The translations under genes and the position numbers were made by a program. Positions 1-11,289 of a stretch of DNA of 64,000 nt are shown here, in pieces (the first letter of the stretch is position 1; each line of letters starts with the position of its first letter). The stretch comes from Oenanthe sinensis (Eukaryota; Streptophyta; Magnoliopsida; Apiales; Apiaceae), in contig CM053794.1 in NCBI GenBank assembly GCA_028671895.1, positions 22,430,501 through 22,494,500 on the forward strand, given 5' to 3'. The notes below the pieces were generated by a model. That model made no database searches and was not told the origin of the DNA. It saw nothing but the letters and a program-made list of their open reading frames with translations.

Positions 1-190
1 TATCAATTTCTAGAGAGCATAACACTATTTTTTTAACATTAATTGTTTTTCAAAATATTAGTTTTTGATTCATATTAATATAAAAAATACAAAACATGTT
101 ATTTTTATAAACTTATTATTATTAATACTTCTACAAAATTCTACTTTTTTTAATCAAATAATCTGTATTACGCAGATTACAGTATTTATA

Positions 191-283
191 AATACAGAAC
201 ACATGTGATGTATATAAAAAAATACAGAATACATGTGTTGTATATATAAAAAAAATACAGAACACCTGTTATGTTATGTATAC
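191..283. repeat. short tandem repeat, three ~31-bp units
   Basis: Three imperfect copies of a unit starting AATACAGAA(C/T)AC begin at 191, 221 and 254. Each continues into CATGTG and a TATATAAAAA run. No coding potential is seen. The surrounding 1-967 is AT-rich DNA in which I recognise no gene. Confidence 0.7.
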
Positions 284-967
284 AAGGTATTAAATAATAC
301 ATAAAATATTATATATATATTTTTCTGTTAAAAAATATTTTTTTAATCAAAATTGAAATAATATTGACGTATATCAATAAATAACCATAGATATACATTA
401 AAATTTTAAAATTATGTAGTAAAGTTTAAATACTATGAACATGTTGGATAAAAATAAATACTTACAAAAAGGAAAGGATGTTATTAATTTATATATCCTA
501 AACTTTTTAAATATTTACATTTGTTAAAACTATCATTCAAAATGTTTTAGTAAATAAATGATATTATAGTATCTAAAAGTAATGCTTAGTAAAATCAATT
601 TCTAATTATAGTGATTGTTTAAAAAAATTATAATATTTCTAAGATTTTAATATATATAGACTAATGATCACATGAGAAATAACTTAAAATGAGAAATGTG
701 AAATAAGATTTTAACCATATATCAAATTTTAATCTAGTGGTCCCTAAGTGCACCCACACACAAATTAAATACATCTTCACACACACAACCCACTTAATCC
801 TCTCCGTTTTAAATTAATTTTTCCTATTAATTGGAGAACATTTTTTCAAATTTAACTTCACCATATTTTTCTTTACCTTTCAACCGATCAGTTTCCATAT
901 CATATGTGGTATATTCTGATGAATTTTATTTTTCCGGTAATCTCTATTACTTTAGGCCAACATACTA

Positions 968-1372
968 TATATAAGTTAGTGATTACTGTAATATTAAATA
1001 ATGATTTTCGTAACATTAATTAATAATTTATGTAATATAATGTAGTGACTTCTATTATATTAAATATATTGATTTTTGTATATTAAATACCGATTTCATT
1101 AATATTAATTACCGAATTGTATAATATAATTTTCATATAAAATTATATTATATTATACTTATTATTTAAAATTAAAAACATAACTTTTCAATAACAAAAA
1201 TATAATATTAAATGCTAATTTTTATAATATTAATGACTGATTTATGAAATATAATTTTTATAATAAAATATATTATATTATATTTATTATTTAAAATTAA
1301 AAACAAAAAATTTAAAAAATAAAAATATAATATTAAATACTAATTTTTATAATATTAAATACTGATTTCTGT
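968..1372. repeat. AT-rich degenerate tandem repeat, interrupted by a solo LTR
   Basis: Imperfect units built from 'taatattaaatactgattt' and 'atattatattatatttatt' recur about three times here. The same pattern resumes at 2563 after the solo LTR and runs to about 2650, so the LTR landed inside this array. Confidence 0.55.
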
Positions 1373-2557
1373 TGTTAGGGATTGTGATTTTAACATTATA
1401 ATCAACTATAAGATACTTAGATTAATTAGAAATTAACTAAGTAAAACATATTGTCATATGTATATTAACAGTATGTTTAGTTGTCACTTGTAATAGTATG
1501 TTGTTAGTTGTCAATTGTTACTGTCTTGTAAAAATGTAATAAATGATTTATGAAATAGAAGTTCACAAAGTGTCATGCACAACATGGATCAAATCATTGA
1601 TAATAACATTCTGCAAATTGAAGCCTACGATAGCATATTCAAGTGATAGCACTTTTGGAACAGACGACAACAAATATTCCCTTGACAGTAAACTTGGCGG
1701 AGATTGACGAATCAATGACAACAAGTTTTACCGACAACAACTATTCCCTTGACAGTAAACTTGGCGGAGATTGAAGAATCAAAGACAACAAGTGTTACCG
1801 ACAACAAGTGTTACCGACATAAACTTTGGCGGGGATAGTTGACGGCAACATTGACGGGGTTAGTTGACAATAACTTTGGACGACAACATGTTTTAGAAGA
1901 CTATCAAACTTGACAGTAAAGTATGCGGAGTCAAAGATACTGTCACCAAGGAGAAGCTAAAGGTTGACAGTAACCTTTTAGTGAAACTAACAGTCTGTTT
2001 CAAGTAGTAGACTAGGTAGTGAAAATTCAAATATTGATCTTGACAATTCTATCTAGTCTATCAAGTCTACTACTGCAACTTGGGAAAAAATAATAAAAAA
2101 GATAAAACATGTTCAAGGAGTCAAGGATATCAGTACATCTCAGAGCAGCTTTATCTACAAATGGAATGGAGACAAATTTGAATAGAAAAAATGAAGTTTC
2201 TATTTCAAGACTTGTCATAGGAACAAGGGAAAGTACTATTGTAAGTGGGATATGTGTTTTAGCATAAATACACATATCTCACAAACACTTTCTCTCATGC
2301 AATTGAGCTTAAATTTTCTGAAGCATAGAAAACACTACCAAAATTTTGTTATTGTATCTATTGAAATTTTCTGTCAGTTGTAGTAAAACAAAAATTAATA
2401 AAAATTAATTTTTTTAGTTAAACACCTTTCTTCATTTACTTATTTTTGTTTGCAATTTTCACTTGATATTATTACTACTTATTTGTTGTTAGCAAGATTA
2501 GTGATAAATTGTCGAGTTACATTCAACCCCCTTCTGTAACACTCATACTGTCTAACA
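1373..2557 (+). mobile_element. solo LTR of a Ty1/copia-type retrotransposon
   Basis: The 1185-bp unit begins TGTTAGGGATT and ends CTGTCTAACA, so its termini form the TGTTAG...CTAACA inverted repeat. It is flanked by the perfect 5-bp duplication TCTGT (1368-1372 and 2558-2562). The 3' part contains ATTCAACCCCCTTCTGTAA, which resembles the end of the Sirevirus LTR at 47 and 59 kb. No internal retroviral domains lie next to it, so it is a solo LTR left by LTR-LTR recombination. Imperfect repeats containing CTTGACAGTAAACTTGGCGG lie at about 1680-1850. Orientation is inferred from that U5-like tail. Confidence 0.85.
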
Positions 2558-2562
2558 TCTGT

Positions 2563-2842
2563 AATATTAATTATTGATTTCTATAATAAAATATATTATA
2601 TTATATTTATTATTTAAATTAAAAATATAAGCTTTAAATAATAAAAACATGCGTTAGCAAAATAAGAAAAGAAGAAAGGAAAAAAATATACAAACAGGAA
2701 GCGCCGCACAGGGAGGGAGGTCACGTGGGTCGCCTGTGTACTGTACACATGTACATATATGGGTTGCCTCTTTTAAATAGGCTTCGACATTTTCTCATTT
2801 TTCATTTATGTTATTTCTCATTTGAATAAAATTATATATATA
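2563..2842. other. intergenic remainder of the AT-rich array
   Basis: Up to about 2650 this continues the AT-rich repeat. It then holds a short GC-richer stretch near 2700-2740 including a CACGTG E-box/G-box core. I see no gene. Confidence 0.4.
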
Positions 2843-3380
2843 CTAGCTTATAGTCATGCGATGCAGGGATCAAATTATTTAAATATTTTTTATATATAAT
2901 TTGAATATATTTTTATTTTTATAATAATAATTTAAAATTTATTTAATATTATACGTATATATTTTATATAATTTTTCATATATTCTATTTGTATTTTAGT
3001 AAGATAATATTTGTGTATTTTGTTTAAAGATGTATTTTATTTAGGAGATTAATATGAGATGTATATTAATTAGGAGATTAATGTTTAAAAATTAGGCTCA
3101 ATGCCTAACATGTATTTTAATTAGGAGATTAGTGTTTAAAAATTAGGCCCAATAATAACTATCCGGCCTAAATACCGACCAAGGATCACCAAACTTTTAA
3201 TCTTTCGGTTTTTTTTTGACTAATTTGGCTTTTATGCCTTACAATGTAGGTATCTGTTCTAACAGGGATGAACGAGAATCAAACTCAGACACAAGACCTG
3301 GGATGACAAGAGATAAACTCTTACCACTTAAATTATCTTATCACGCTCTTAATCTTTCCGTTTTTATAATATAGTATAGA
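2843..3380 (-). mobile_element. non-autonomous Helitron (minus orientation)
   Basis: Read on the minus strand it begins TCTATACTATATTATAAA and ends with a GC-rich imperfect hairpin followed by ACTATAAGCTAG. It sits between A and T, the canonical Helitron target (A|TC...CTAG|T). It is 538 bp and has no Rep/helicase coding. The same termini occur at 4071-4734, 18239-18718 and 23491-23987, so this is a local family. A SINE-like insertion interrupts it. Confidence 0.75.
3211..3348 (-). mobile_element. SINE-like insertion inside the Helitron
   Basis: On the minus strand a body with an A-box-like stretch (AAGTGGTAAGAG) and a B-box-like GAGTTTGATTCTC ends in a run of A. It is bounded by near-identical 14-bp direct repeats, TTAATCTTTCGGTT at 3197 and TTAATCTTTCCGTT at 3349, as expected for target-site duplications. 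The boxes diverge from tRNA consensus, so the family call is tentative. Confidence 0.55.
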
Positions 3381-4070
3381 TATTTTAATATGGTAATGTT
3401 TCTTTATTTTTTATAGAGATATATTTTAGTTATGAGAAGCCCAATAATTAAACAATTATTAATAGGATAATGTTTTGGTATTTTGTTTAGATATGTGTTT
3501 TAATTAGGAGATTAAAGTGATATATGTGTTTTAATTAAGAGATTAGTGTTTAAAAATTATTAGAAAATAATTGTTTAATTTAAATAGGATGCTTCGATCA
3601 AGGACGACCAAGAACCACCAAACTTTTAACCTTTCGGTTTTAATAATATATATATATATATATTAGATTTTAACCCGTGCGAGACACATATATTTTGTTT
3701 TATTAAATAAATTATTTATTTTTAAATTATTAATATTTTTATAATTTTAAAAAGTCTTAATATATTATAAATATATTAGTTTTTTTTAACTTATTTTAAA
3801 TATATTTTTTACTTCAACCGAATTAAATATAAATAAGAAAATTATAAAATAAATATGTGCATCCCACAAAATATAAATTTATATTATTAATATATAAATA
3901 CAAAAACAATTATGGTGTTTTTGGGGTTACTGTTCTTGACAATATCAACATCTTATTTATGAAAAGCAGGTAAAAATATGTTTGATAAATTTTAAAAGCA
4001 TCTTTTTGAAAAAATGCTTTTGATTTAAAAGCTGATTTTAGAAAAAATAATTCCTCCTATACTTTAAAAA
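3381..4070. other. partial Helitron-related copies, AT-rich
   Basis: 3450-3645 repeats the interior of the preceding Helitron (the 'TTTTAATTAGGAGATTA' and 'CACCAAACTTTTAACCTTTCGG' segments). At 3663-3690 there is a further Helitron-like 3' end on the minus strand (hairpin containing CGCACGGG, then CTAA) with no matching 5' end. Nothing coding is seen. Confidence 0.45.
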
Positions 4071-4734
4071 TCTATACTATATTATTATAGTTGAAAGATT
4101 AAAAGTTTTGGTCCAAGGTGAACCATAGAAACTCCAATTTTAATTGAACCATAGAAACGATATTAACCATTCAATTTTAAAAAAAAAACCAAATTTTAAA
4201 AAAAAATTATATATCATACATACAACTCTAAGCCACGATAGTCCCCCTCTCATACAACTCCAGATAATATTATGCTATATTATATTTAAATTATATTTTA
4301 TATTTCTATTTTAAGAATCCTACTTATTTTATAATTTTATTTATTTTAAATTATCTTATTACTCCATCGTATTTCAATTAAACAACTCTTTTGTAACAAC
4401 TTTGTTATCCATATGAGATCATATAACCATAAGATTTATATTAACTAAAATTTTATTTTAGATTTGTCCAAATTATAATAGAATACAATGTATCATATTT
4501 AACTTTTATAAATCCAAATAATATACATATTTATTAAAAAATTATTTATTATATATAATTTTTAACTATGATCAAAATAACTCTTTTAATCAAAATGATA
4601 ATATAGCACATATATTAACTTAAATTCCCAACATTACAAAATTTTAAGGTAAATATCAATATAATATAATATAAAAAATAAATTTTCCTAAATATTAGTC
4701 ATTCATCCCGTGCTTCGCACATGTTATAAGCTTG
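4071..4734 (+). mobile_element. non-autonomous Helitron
   Basis: It begins TCTATACTATATTATTATAG after an A, and ends CCCGTGCTTCGCAC plus ATGTTATAAGCTTG before a T. The terminal tetranucleotide is CTTG instead of CTAG. The interior contains the family segment 'CAAGGTGAACCATAGAAAC'. No open frame is present, so it would need a helper. Confidence 0.7.
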
Positions 4735-4959
4735 TATATATATATTTCAGTTTTTACACAAAATAACTACATGCTTCACTCTCAATTAACCATTTCAAAA
4801 ATATTATTTTTTATATTATATCTCAAAATATATACAAATTAAAAAAATATCAAAAAGGCATATGATTTTTTTGACAGCACTTTTTTTAGAGAACAATAGA
4901 TTTAAACATTTCTTTTATATAAATAGATGTCACATGATTGTGATGAGGGTGTTATTCTT

Positions 4960-5640
4960 AACCTATCTTTCTATTTTGTTTCATAGTCCGCTTCTTTCTC
5001 ATGAAGATATTGTTTCTCTAATGTTTTTTTGTAAATTCTTTCAAACCGATGTTAGCATTTACATACTCATCGAAAAAAGTATTCATTAAATTAATCACTT
5101 CTCGAGGTAGTGGTCATCCCGGTAATGAAATAAAGAGTAGCGTGCGCACAAACCCAATTATTTTGAACGAAATAATTATCTTGCAACCAACAATGACTAA
5201 CCAAGTTATATTTTTCAACCAAATCATTCTACCTATTTTCAAATTGTTGAACCGTTAATGACTTGTAGACACACAAGTTGAAATTCTTTTAAGTGTGGTT
5301 GGTTTTCGTACAAACTTCACAATTTTTCCCTAAATTTAGTACTTATATGACATGTACAATAAAAATGGTTTGTATTTGGTAAAACATCGTCAATTGCATT
5401 TTCAATAACAATGTCTTGATCGGTGATGATTGATATGGAATGCTTGTTCCTCATAGTTTCCAACCAATTCTTAACACCTATATATACAAACCTTCTTTTT
5501 CATCCCTTATTAGTACAAATTAAAACAATCAAATATGGATTGGTAATGGAGGTTCACCCCGTAATAGGTATAAATGACATACAATACCTATTTCTCTTAA
5601 TATTTTAGTTACTAAAGGTACCCATATGATTTTCATCGTA
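4960..5640 (-). pseudogene. FAR1-related / MULE transposase pseudogene
   Basis: Conceptual translation of the minus strand gives pieces typical of the MULE transposase domain shared by FAR1/FHY3 proteins. These are WLETMRNKH (about 5443-5466), then IITDQDIVIENAIDDV (about 5390-5430) with the conserved second catalytic Asp region, an H-x-C-x-C-H-like stretch, and lower down TGMTTTSR (about 5101-5127) and FDEYVNANIGLKEF (about 5037-5075). Several stops and frame changes separate the pieces, and neither the N-terminal DNA-binding part nor a clear SWIM finger is visible. It is therefore a decayed copy. Whether it derives from a transposon or a domesticated FAR1 gene cannot be told from this fragment. 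Confidence 0.7.
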
Positions 5641-5716
5641 AAGATTTACAAGCCAAGAAAAATTTCTTTCAAAAACTTAATTAAATTAAAAAAGGTTTGG
5701 TATAAGAAAAAAAGTA

Positions 5717-5976
5717 CTCCCTCAATCTCATTTTAGTAGTCTCTTTTAAAAAAATAACGCATATTAAGAAAAGTTAATTTTGTAACAATTTTCCGTGCTT
5801 ATCATATTTATTATAGTAATTTTATACTATAAGAGGTAAATTTGAAGTGAATTTTGCATTGGAAATGACAAAATAAGAGGTAAGTTTTAATATTTTTATA
5901 TGAGAAATAGAATTGGACAACTATTATGAGATAAAAAAAATCTCGAAAAAAGACTAGTAAAATGAGATGGAGGGAG
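5717..5976. mobile_element. Stowaway MITE (Tc1/mariner)
   Basis: The 260-bp element starts CTCCCTCAATCTCATTTTAG and ends with the inverted counterpart CTAGTAAAATGAGATGGAGG followed by GAG. It is flanked by the TA duplication (5715-5716, 5977-5978). It is internally AT-rich and non-coding, as the family requires. Confidence 0.9.
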
Positions 5977-5978
5977 TA

Positions 5979-6290
5979 CGCAATTATGTCAAATGACAAA
6001 AAAAAAAAGAAGATAAACTTAAACTATTACAATTAAAATTCTGAACATTGAACAGATGATAATGGAAGCAATAAAGATATACAGTATATAATCAGAAATT
6101 TAGGATAAAATCAACATACCATAGTTCGATAGTTAATGCATTATACGTACAATACTACTATACCATTCTTCATCAAATCCTTCTAGCGAATCAATTATTA
6201 TCAATTTTTTTTACAGAAATTATAACATATATATCAAATAAGCAACCACAACATAACAACAAAGTTAATCAGTCTTGCGGTGAGGGACCA
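5979..6290. other. intergenic, no feature recognised
   Basis: AT-rich sequence between the Stowaway MITE and the LINE-like remnant. No open frame, terminal repeat or RNA signature was seen. Confidence 0.4.
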
Positions 6291-6618
6291 TCCTCATGCG
6301 AGAAACCGCATTCCAGTATCTAAATTGTTCATTAGTATCTGCTGGAAGACCCACCACCCTGCGGCCTTCCAAACATCTTTCACCATTGTCATTTAGCTCT
6401 TCCAAGGGAGCAGAAGAAACTTCATCTTCACGTGCTTTATGGGCTTCATCGGGAAAACCATGGTGATAACTGTATTCTAGTTCTAAATCCCTAGCTAGCT
6501 TTTGTGAAGACTCCTTTTGTATACTAGAATTTTGGTCCTCTAATTCCTAGCATAGACAGCCGAAAGTTTAGTTCTTTTTCGAGAATCAGAAACTTGAGTA
6601 GAGTCCTAGTAATACTCT

Positions 6619-7379
6619 TCACTTGGGCTGAGAATTAAGCAGATCTTTAACCTCACGAAAATGTTTAATAACATGATCAGGTGATAGACATATATCACAA
6701 GTTTTACCCTTCATAAGATAGGTGACTTCTACCCTAACTAGGAACTTATCAAAGTGACCGGGCATAGTAACGAAGATGTGACCAGATTTAGAGCTCAAAA
6801 CACTAGCCTCGTCCTGAATGAAAGCTGAATCCATTGACTCAAAAATGGTGGCATTAAGCCCCGTCTCCCGTCCAAAGGCAACTGGTTTACCAATAGCACT
6901 ACTAATGGAACAAAGTCCCTTAACAGAGTAGTAAAAAAGGAATCTAATTAAGTTTGATCCAAGTGCTTTCACTACCAAGCTACAAGATAAGCTGTATGTA
7001 AGTGGTCGAACCGAGAGACGGCTATTTTTCAAAACTCTGTCTAAATACACTTGATTGTTAAACAGAAGAACAAAGTACCCCAAGAAATGTTCATAAAACT
7101 TTCTAAGACCAATTATTTCATATTTATTAAGAACAAAGTCTTTATTAACATGATAATTAGCAGTGTCCCCGGCCGTTAGCAAAGAAATCTAGACAACTAA
7201 TTACACTTCCAAAACCGAAAAGCGCCACTAATGATTTCATTTGATATTCTAACACTAATCATACCATTAAATTTAAATAAAGTGGTGTCCGACATGTGAT
7301 GAATAGATTTATGTGGCATAGAGTTCTCTAAATCTTGTAAATCGAAGGCAGGGTTAAAAATAACCTGATTCGAGACCAT
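6619..7379 (-). pseudogene. LINE-like gag remnant (DUF4283 / zinc-knuckle type)
   Basis: An open frame at 6619-7182 encodes 187 residues. It contains ISSAIGKPVAFGRETG, then a stretch FLVRVEVTYLMKGKTCDICL and a C-x2-C-x4-H-like end. This order (SAIGKP-x-D-x-T, then R-x-C/V-V-E-V, then a C-x2-C...H knuckle) is that of DUF4283/zf-CCHC_4 proteins common in plant LINE ORF1 and relatives. Expected residues are missing: the final Cys of the knuckle is absent and the N-terminal DUF4283 fold is only partly recognisable. A second short frame upstream (7197-7379) continues the same strand. The flanking sequence 6290-7620 has higher GC and may be the rest of the element, but no reverse transcriptase is visible. 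Confidence 0.45.
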
Positions 7380-7620
7380 TGGTGTGTACTAGCTAGACCG
7401 GCGAGAGCTTAGGTCACGACTGCTTGAAAGAAGGTTCAGCACAACAAGAATCTTGAGGCTGGTCGTAATTAACCAGCTTCTTCCAAACTAGAATCATAAT
7501 AGCAGGCCATGAAAACACTCAAAAGAAAGGGCAGTAGGAGAAACCAAGGGAGGAGAGGAGGGACAACCAGAGAGAGAAAAGGAAAGGAAAGGTGACCAGT
7601 CGACTCTCATTTGGTCGAGG

Positions 7621-8369
7621 TGTAGCTAGGAAAATTTGCTGATGACTTTTGTTAATTCATCAAACATCCTCATGATTTTTATATTGTCAATGTTAAGTAA
7701 TTGATTACAATACACATTTATATATATATAAGAGTAAATTGCACTTGTACTATTTTTATTCTTACATGGTGATGGACAACTTTTAATACTCAACATTTGA
7801 ATGGTAAAATAAATATTTTTTATTTATTTTTTTGCACTTTAAGGCCCAACATTTGAATGGTCAAATAAATATATTTTTTTGCACTTTAAGGCCTCCGCCT
7901 TGATTATATAGATGGTGTTAACGTTTGTGAGGGTATTATGGTCTATTAATATTTCAGAGGTTATATTAGGTATATATATATATACATGTTATATAGTTAT
8001 AAGCCTGTAACAACTCATTGAATCTTAAATATGAAATTGAAGTCCAATTGAAAGCCCTTATCTCTCTCTAATGGCTTAAAGGTGCTCCATGATAAATGAG
8101 TGGCAGAGAATATAAATATGGGGCGTAGGTTTTCAGGCTGCGTTGATGGGTGAAATGGTTGTAATTTCTTTCATTAGGCTGATGATCCTTTTACGCATCG
8201 AAGTAAGGCTTTTTTGGGAGCCTGTAGAGCTCTGAGCGTAATAATTTCTTTTCCTTTTCATGTAAATGTTTTAGGTTATGTAGGATCAGTAGCCACCCGT
8301 TTTCCAGCCTTCTTATTCCCATTGCCATCTTCAACTAAATCACTGAGCTTGCTATGTATTACTAGGGTC
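7621..8369. other. intergenic with a short direct duplication
   Basis: A segment with 'CAACATTTGAATGGT' followed by an A/T tract and 'TTTGCACTTTAAGGC' is present twice (about 7790-7840 and 7848-7892). The rest, including the less AT-rich 8030-8369, shows no supportable gene. Confidence 0.4.
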
Positions 8370-9016
8370 TGTTGGAAACGTAACGGGCGTCAAACACTTG
8401 ACAAAAATTTATATGATATGTAACTGGTTGGAAATATAGTAAACACACAATATTTTATTCCTCAAAGACAAAGCTAAAGCTGATATATATTTTGTTTACA
8501 CACAAAGGCTATGGCCTTAATATCTCTTTTCTTTCAAAGCTACAGCTCTTGCTCTCTATTCTATATCTTTTGATTTTTTTTACTTAGGTAATAACTAAAA
8601 TGAGGTAGCTACCTTTTATAGGCTTCATCCTGGTACATGAGGTCATTGCTTACTTCACCATATTTATTACAAGTTTACAATTGACCAGAACTACTGCATG
8701 ATGCATGTATAACAATTCTTTGCTTCACACCTGCCGCCAGCTTATTCATGTTATCTGTTAATATTGGAATACCCATTAATTTTACTAGCCCACCTTATTT
8801 CCTGGATTCCATTTAAGATCATGCCTTCACTGTTTTGCATCCTTGAATTTTCATACACAGGTTACCTTATTTTTCTTTGATCCATTATTACTGCCAACCC
8901 ATGATTTCCATTAAATTTTTATTTATTTACTAACATATAGTTGTATCCGTGTTTATCAACTTATTCAATCCAGCTGTTATATTTATTATGGCATCTAGAG
9001 AGTTCGAATTCTAACA
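8370..9016 (-). repeat. 3' LTR of a truncated Ty1/copia element
   Basis: On the minus strand it begins TGTTAGAATTCGAACTC directly after a purine tract (GGGAGAG, 9017-9023), and ends GTTTCCAACA at 8370. The termini pair as TGTTAGAA/TTCCAACA. No 5' LTR copy is found upstream of the truncated pol, so the target duplication cannot be tested. Confidence 0.7.
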
Positions 9017-9023
9017 CTCTCCC

Positions 9024-10382
9024 TCAAACTCGACTTTGCATTCCGAGATTTTCTTTCATTTTCTGAAACACTTCTGGCTTCAATGGCTTCGTAAATATAT
9101 CCGCTAAATTTTCTTCGGTTTTGCAGTGCACCAATTCCACAATTTTGCCGTTCACCTGTTTTTGAATAAAATGATATTTTATATTGATGTGCTTGCTCCG
9201 ACTGTGTGACACTGGATTCTTGGCTAGTAAAATAGCAGATTTATTATCCACATAAATTGTAATCAGACCTTCCTTTGCAAGATTTAACTCGCTCAGTATA
9301 TAGCCTATCCGTTTAGCTTGACACGCGCACGCTGCTGCTGCGATGTATTCTGCCTCACATGTTGAGAGATCAATTGTTTGTTGCTTCTTTGATGACCATG
9401 AAAATATCGTTGAACCGATATGAAAAACATAACTCGAAGTACTTTTCCCGTCATCCAAGTCACCACCATAATCACTATCTGAGTAGCCAACTAATTTTGA
9501 ATTTTGAGAGTGCGTGTAAAATAGACCATCATCAAGTGTACCTTTAATGTATCTCAAAATTCTTTTAGCTGCCACGAAGTGATCTTGCTTCGGCTTTTCT
9601 ATGTACCTTCTAACCAATCCAATTGCATACATAATACCGGGACGAGTGAAAGTTAGGTACCTCGGACTTCCAACCAGACTTTTGAATATTGTTGGATTTA
9701 CCGACTCTCTCGTTGAATCAACTCTCAGTTTATGCTTGCTTCTGCTGGCGTGCTCACCGGCTTGCATTATTCCATTTTAAATTTTTTAAGAATTTGCTCA
9801 GCATATTTTTTCTGCGACATAAAAATTCCATGTTTGCTTTGCTTCACTTCGACTCTAAGAAAGTACGACATTTGACCGATCTGTCATCTCAAATTCGTTA
9901 GTCATAACTTTCTTAAAATCATCAAACATACTAAGGTTGTTGCTAGTAAAAATCATGTCATCCACGTATAAGCACACGATCATAATATCTCCCCCTGAAT
10001 TTGTTTTTGTGTAGAGTGCATGCTCGTACGGACTCTTCACAAAACCATTCTTCTGAAAATATTCATCAACCCTAGTGTTCCATGCTCGCGGGGCTTGCTT
10101 CAAACCATACAGTACTTTCTTTAGCCGGTAGACTTTATCTTCCTTGCCTTTTTAAACATATCCTTGTGGTTGCTCGATGTAGACTTCTTCTTCAAGATAA
10201 CCATTCAAGAATGTTAACTTCACATCCATTTGAAATATCTTCCACTGATTTTGAGCTGCAATTGCTGTAAGAAGTCTTATGGTATCAACTCTTGCAACTG
10301 GAGCAAATACCTGATCATAGTCAATCCCGTATCTCTGCTTATAGCCTTTAACAGATTTTTCAACTGATTTTTCACGTCTCAT
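9024..10382 (-). pseudogene. Ty1/copia reverse transcriptase-RNase H pseudogene
   Basis: Three open stretches in one reading frame encode the second half of a copia polyprotein. 10382-10152 carries the RT N-terminal part ([32 protein letters not shown]) and ends at an in-frame stop. The frame resumes in KQAPRAW and carries the catalytic CLYVDDMIF (10103-9855). 9767-9024 holds the RT tail and RNase H ([65 protein letters not shown]). Residues are lost around 9855, where the FLG-I-x-V segment is replaced. Gag, protease and integrase are absent, so the copy is 5'-truncated near 10390. The stop codon lies immediately before the polypurine tract, as normal for copia. Confidence 0.9.
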
Positions 10383-10639
10383 CCGATTTTTAGAAAAAAA
10401 GTTCTTTTACCTGATTTCTGCTTAATCAAGCCCGAACCTGTCCGTCTACCAATTAATCGGTCGATTAATGGGAGAAGACGTCGTCTTTTAGAATACACCC
10501 TTACATAAACTCTTTTAATTAATTAAATTTAAACACAAAAAATTAAATATGAAATATAATATATTATTATAATATTTAATACATATATATCATACATGCA
10601 TACAACTCTATCATCTGTATAGTCTCTCTTTATGCAACT
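10383..10639. other. Helitron-interior-like AT-rich sequence
   Basis: 10560-10639 contains 'ATATATATCATACATGCATACAACTCT', related to the interior of the Helitrons at 4200-4260 and (inverted) 23790-23830. No termini were identified. Confidence 0.35.
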
Positions 10640-11154
10640 TGTAATGATCGGGAAATTTACGTATATTTTATAATGTTTAATTACGCGTTTAATGTGAATA
10701 ACTGTGTTTTATATCAGTCTTATTGCATTTTATCTAAGTGATAATTTTATTAAATAGAATAATTACCCGTTATGTGATATGTAACTTCTATGTAGCATAT
10801 TAGATTTTATTCTATTTATCTGTAATTTTTGTAATTTTAGAAAAAGAAAATTTTGATTTGAAAATTATCGGACGAAGCCCTCACTGAGGTTTCAAAGCCC
10901 TGTTTTTGATAGTTTTATTTTAATAAATTCATAAATTCTTCAAAAATAATTTATTTTGTTATTTTTGGGAAAAATTATGACATAATTTTTATATTTATTT
11001 GAAAATAAAATATTTTTATTTTATCCCATAATAATTATTTTTGGGTAATTAATTTTAATTGTGGGGTAAAAATATGTTAAATTGATTTTGGGGTATTAAT
11101 TTTCAAAAAATTATAAATAGAATTTTAATTAATAATTTTTTATAAATCAAATTA

Positions 11155-11235
11155 CAGTAGAACCTCGATAAATGAATATTCGATAAACAAATAATCTCGT
11201 CAAATAAATATTTTTGGGCAATTTTTATATATACA

Positions 11236-11289
<54 letters not shown>

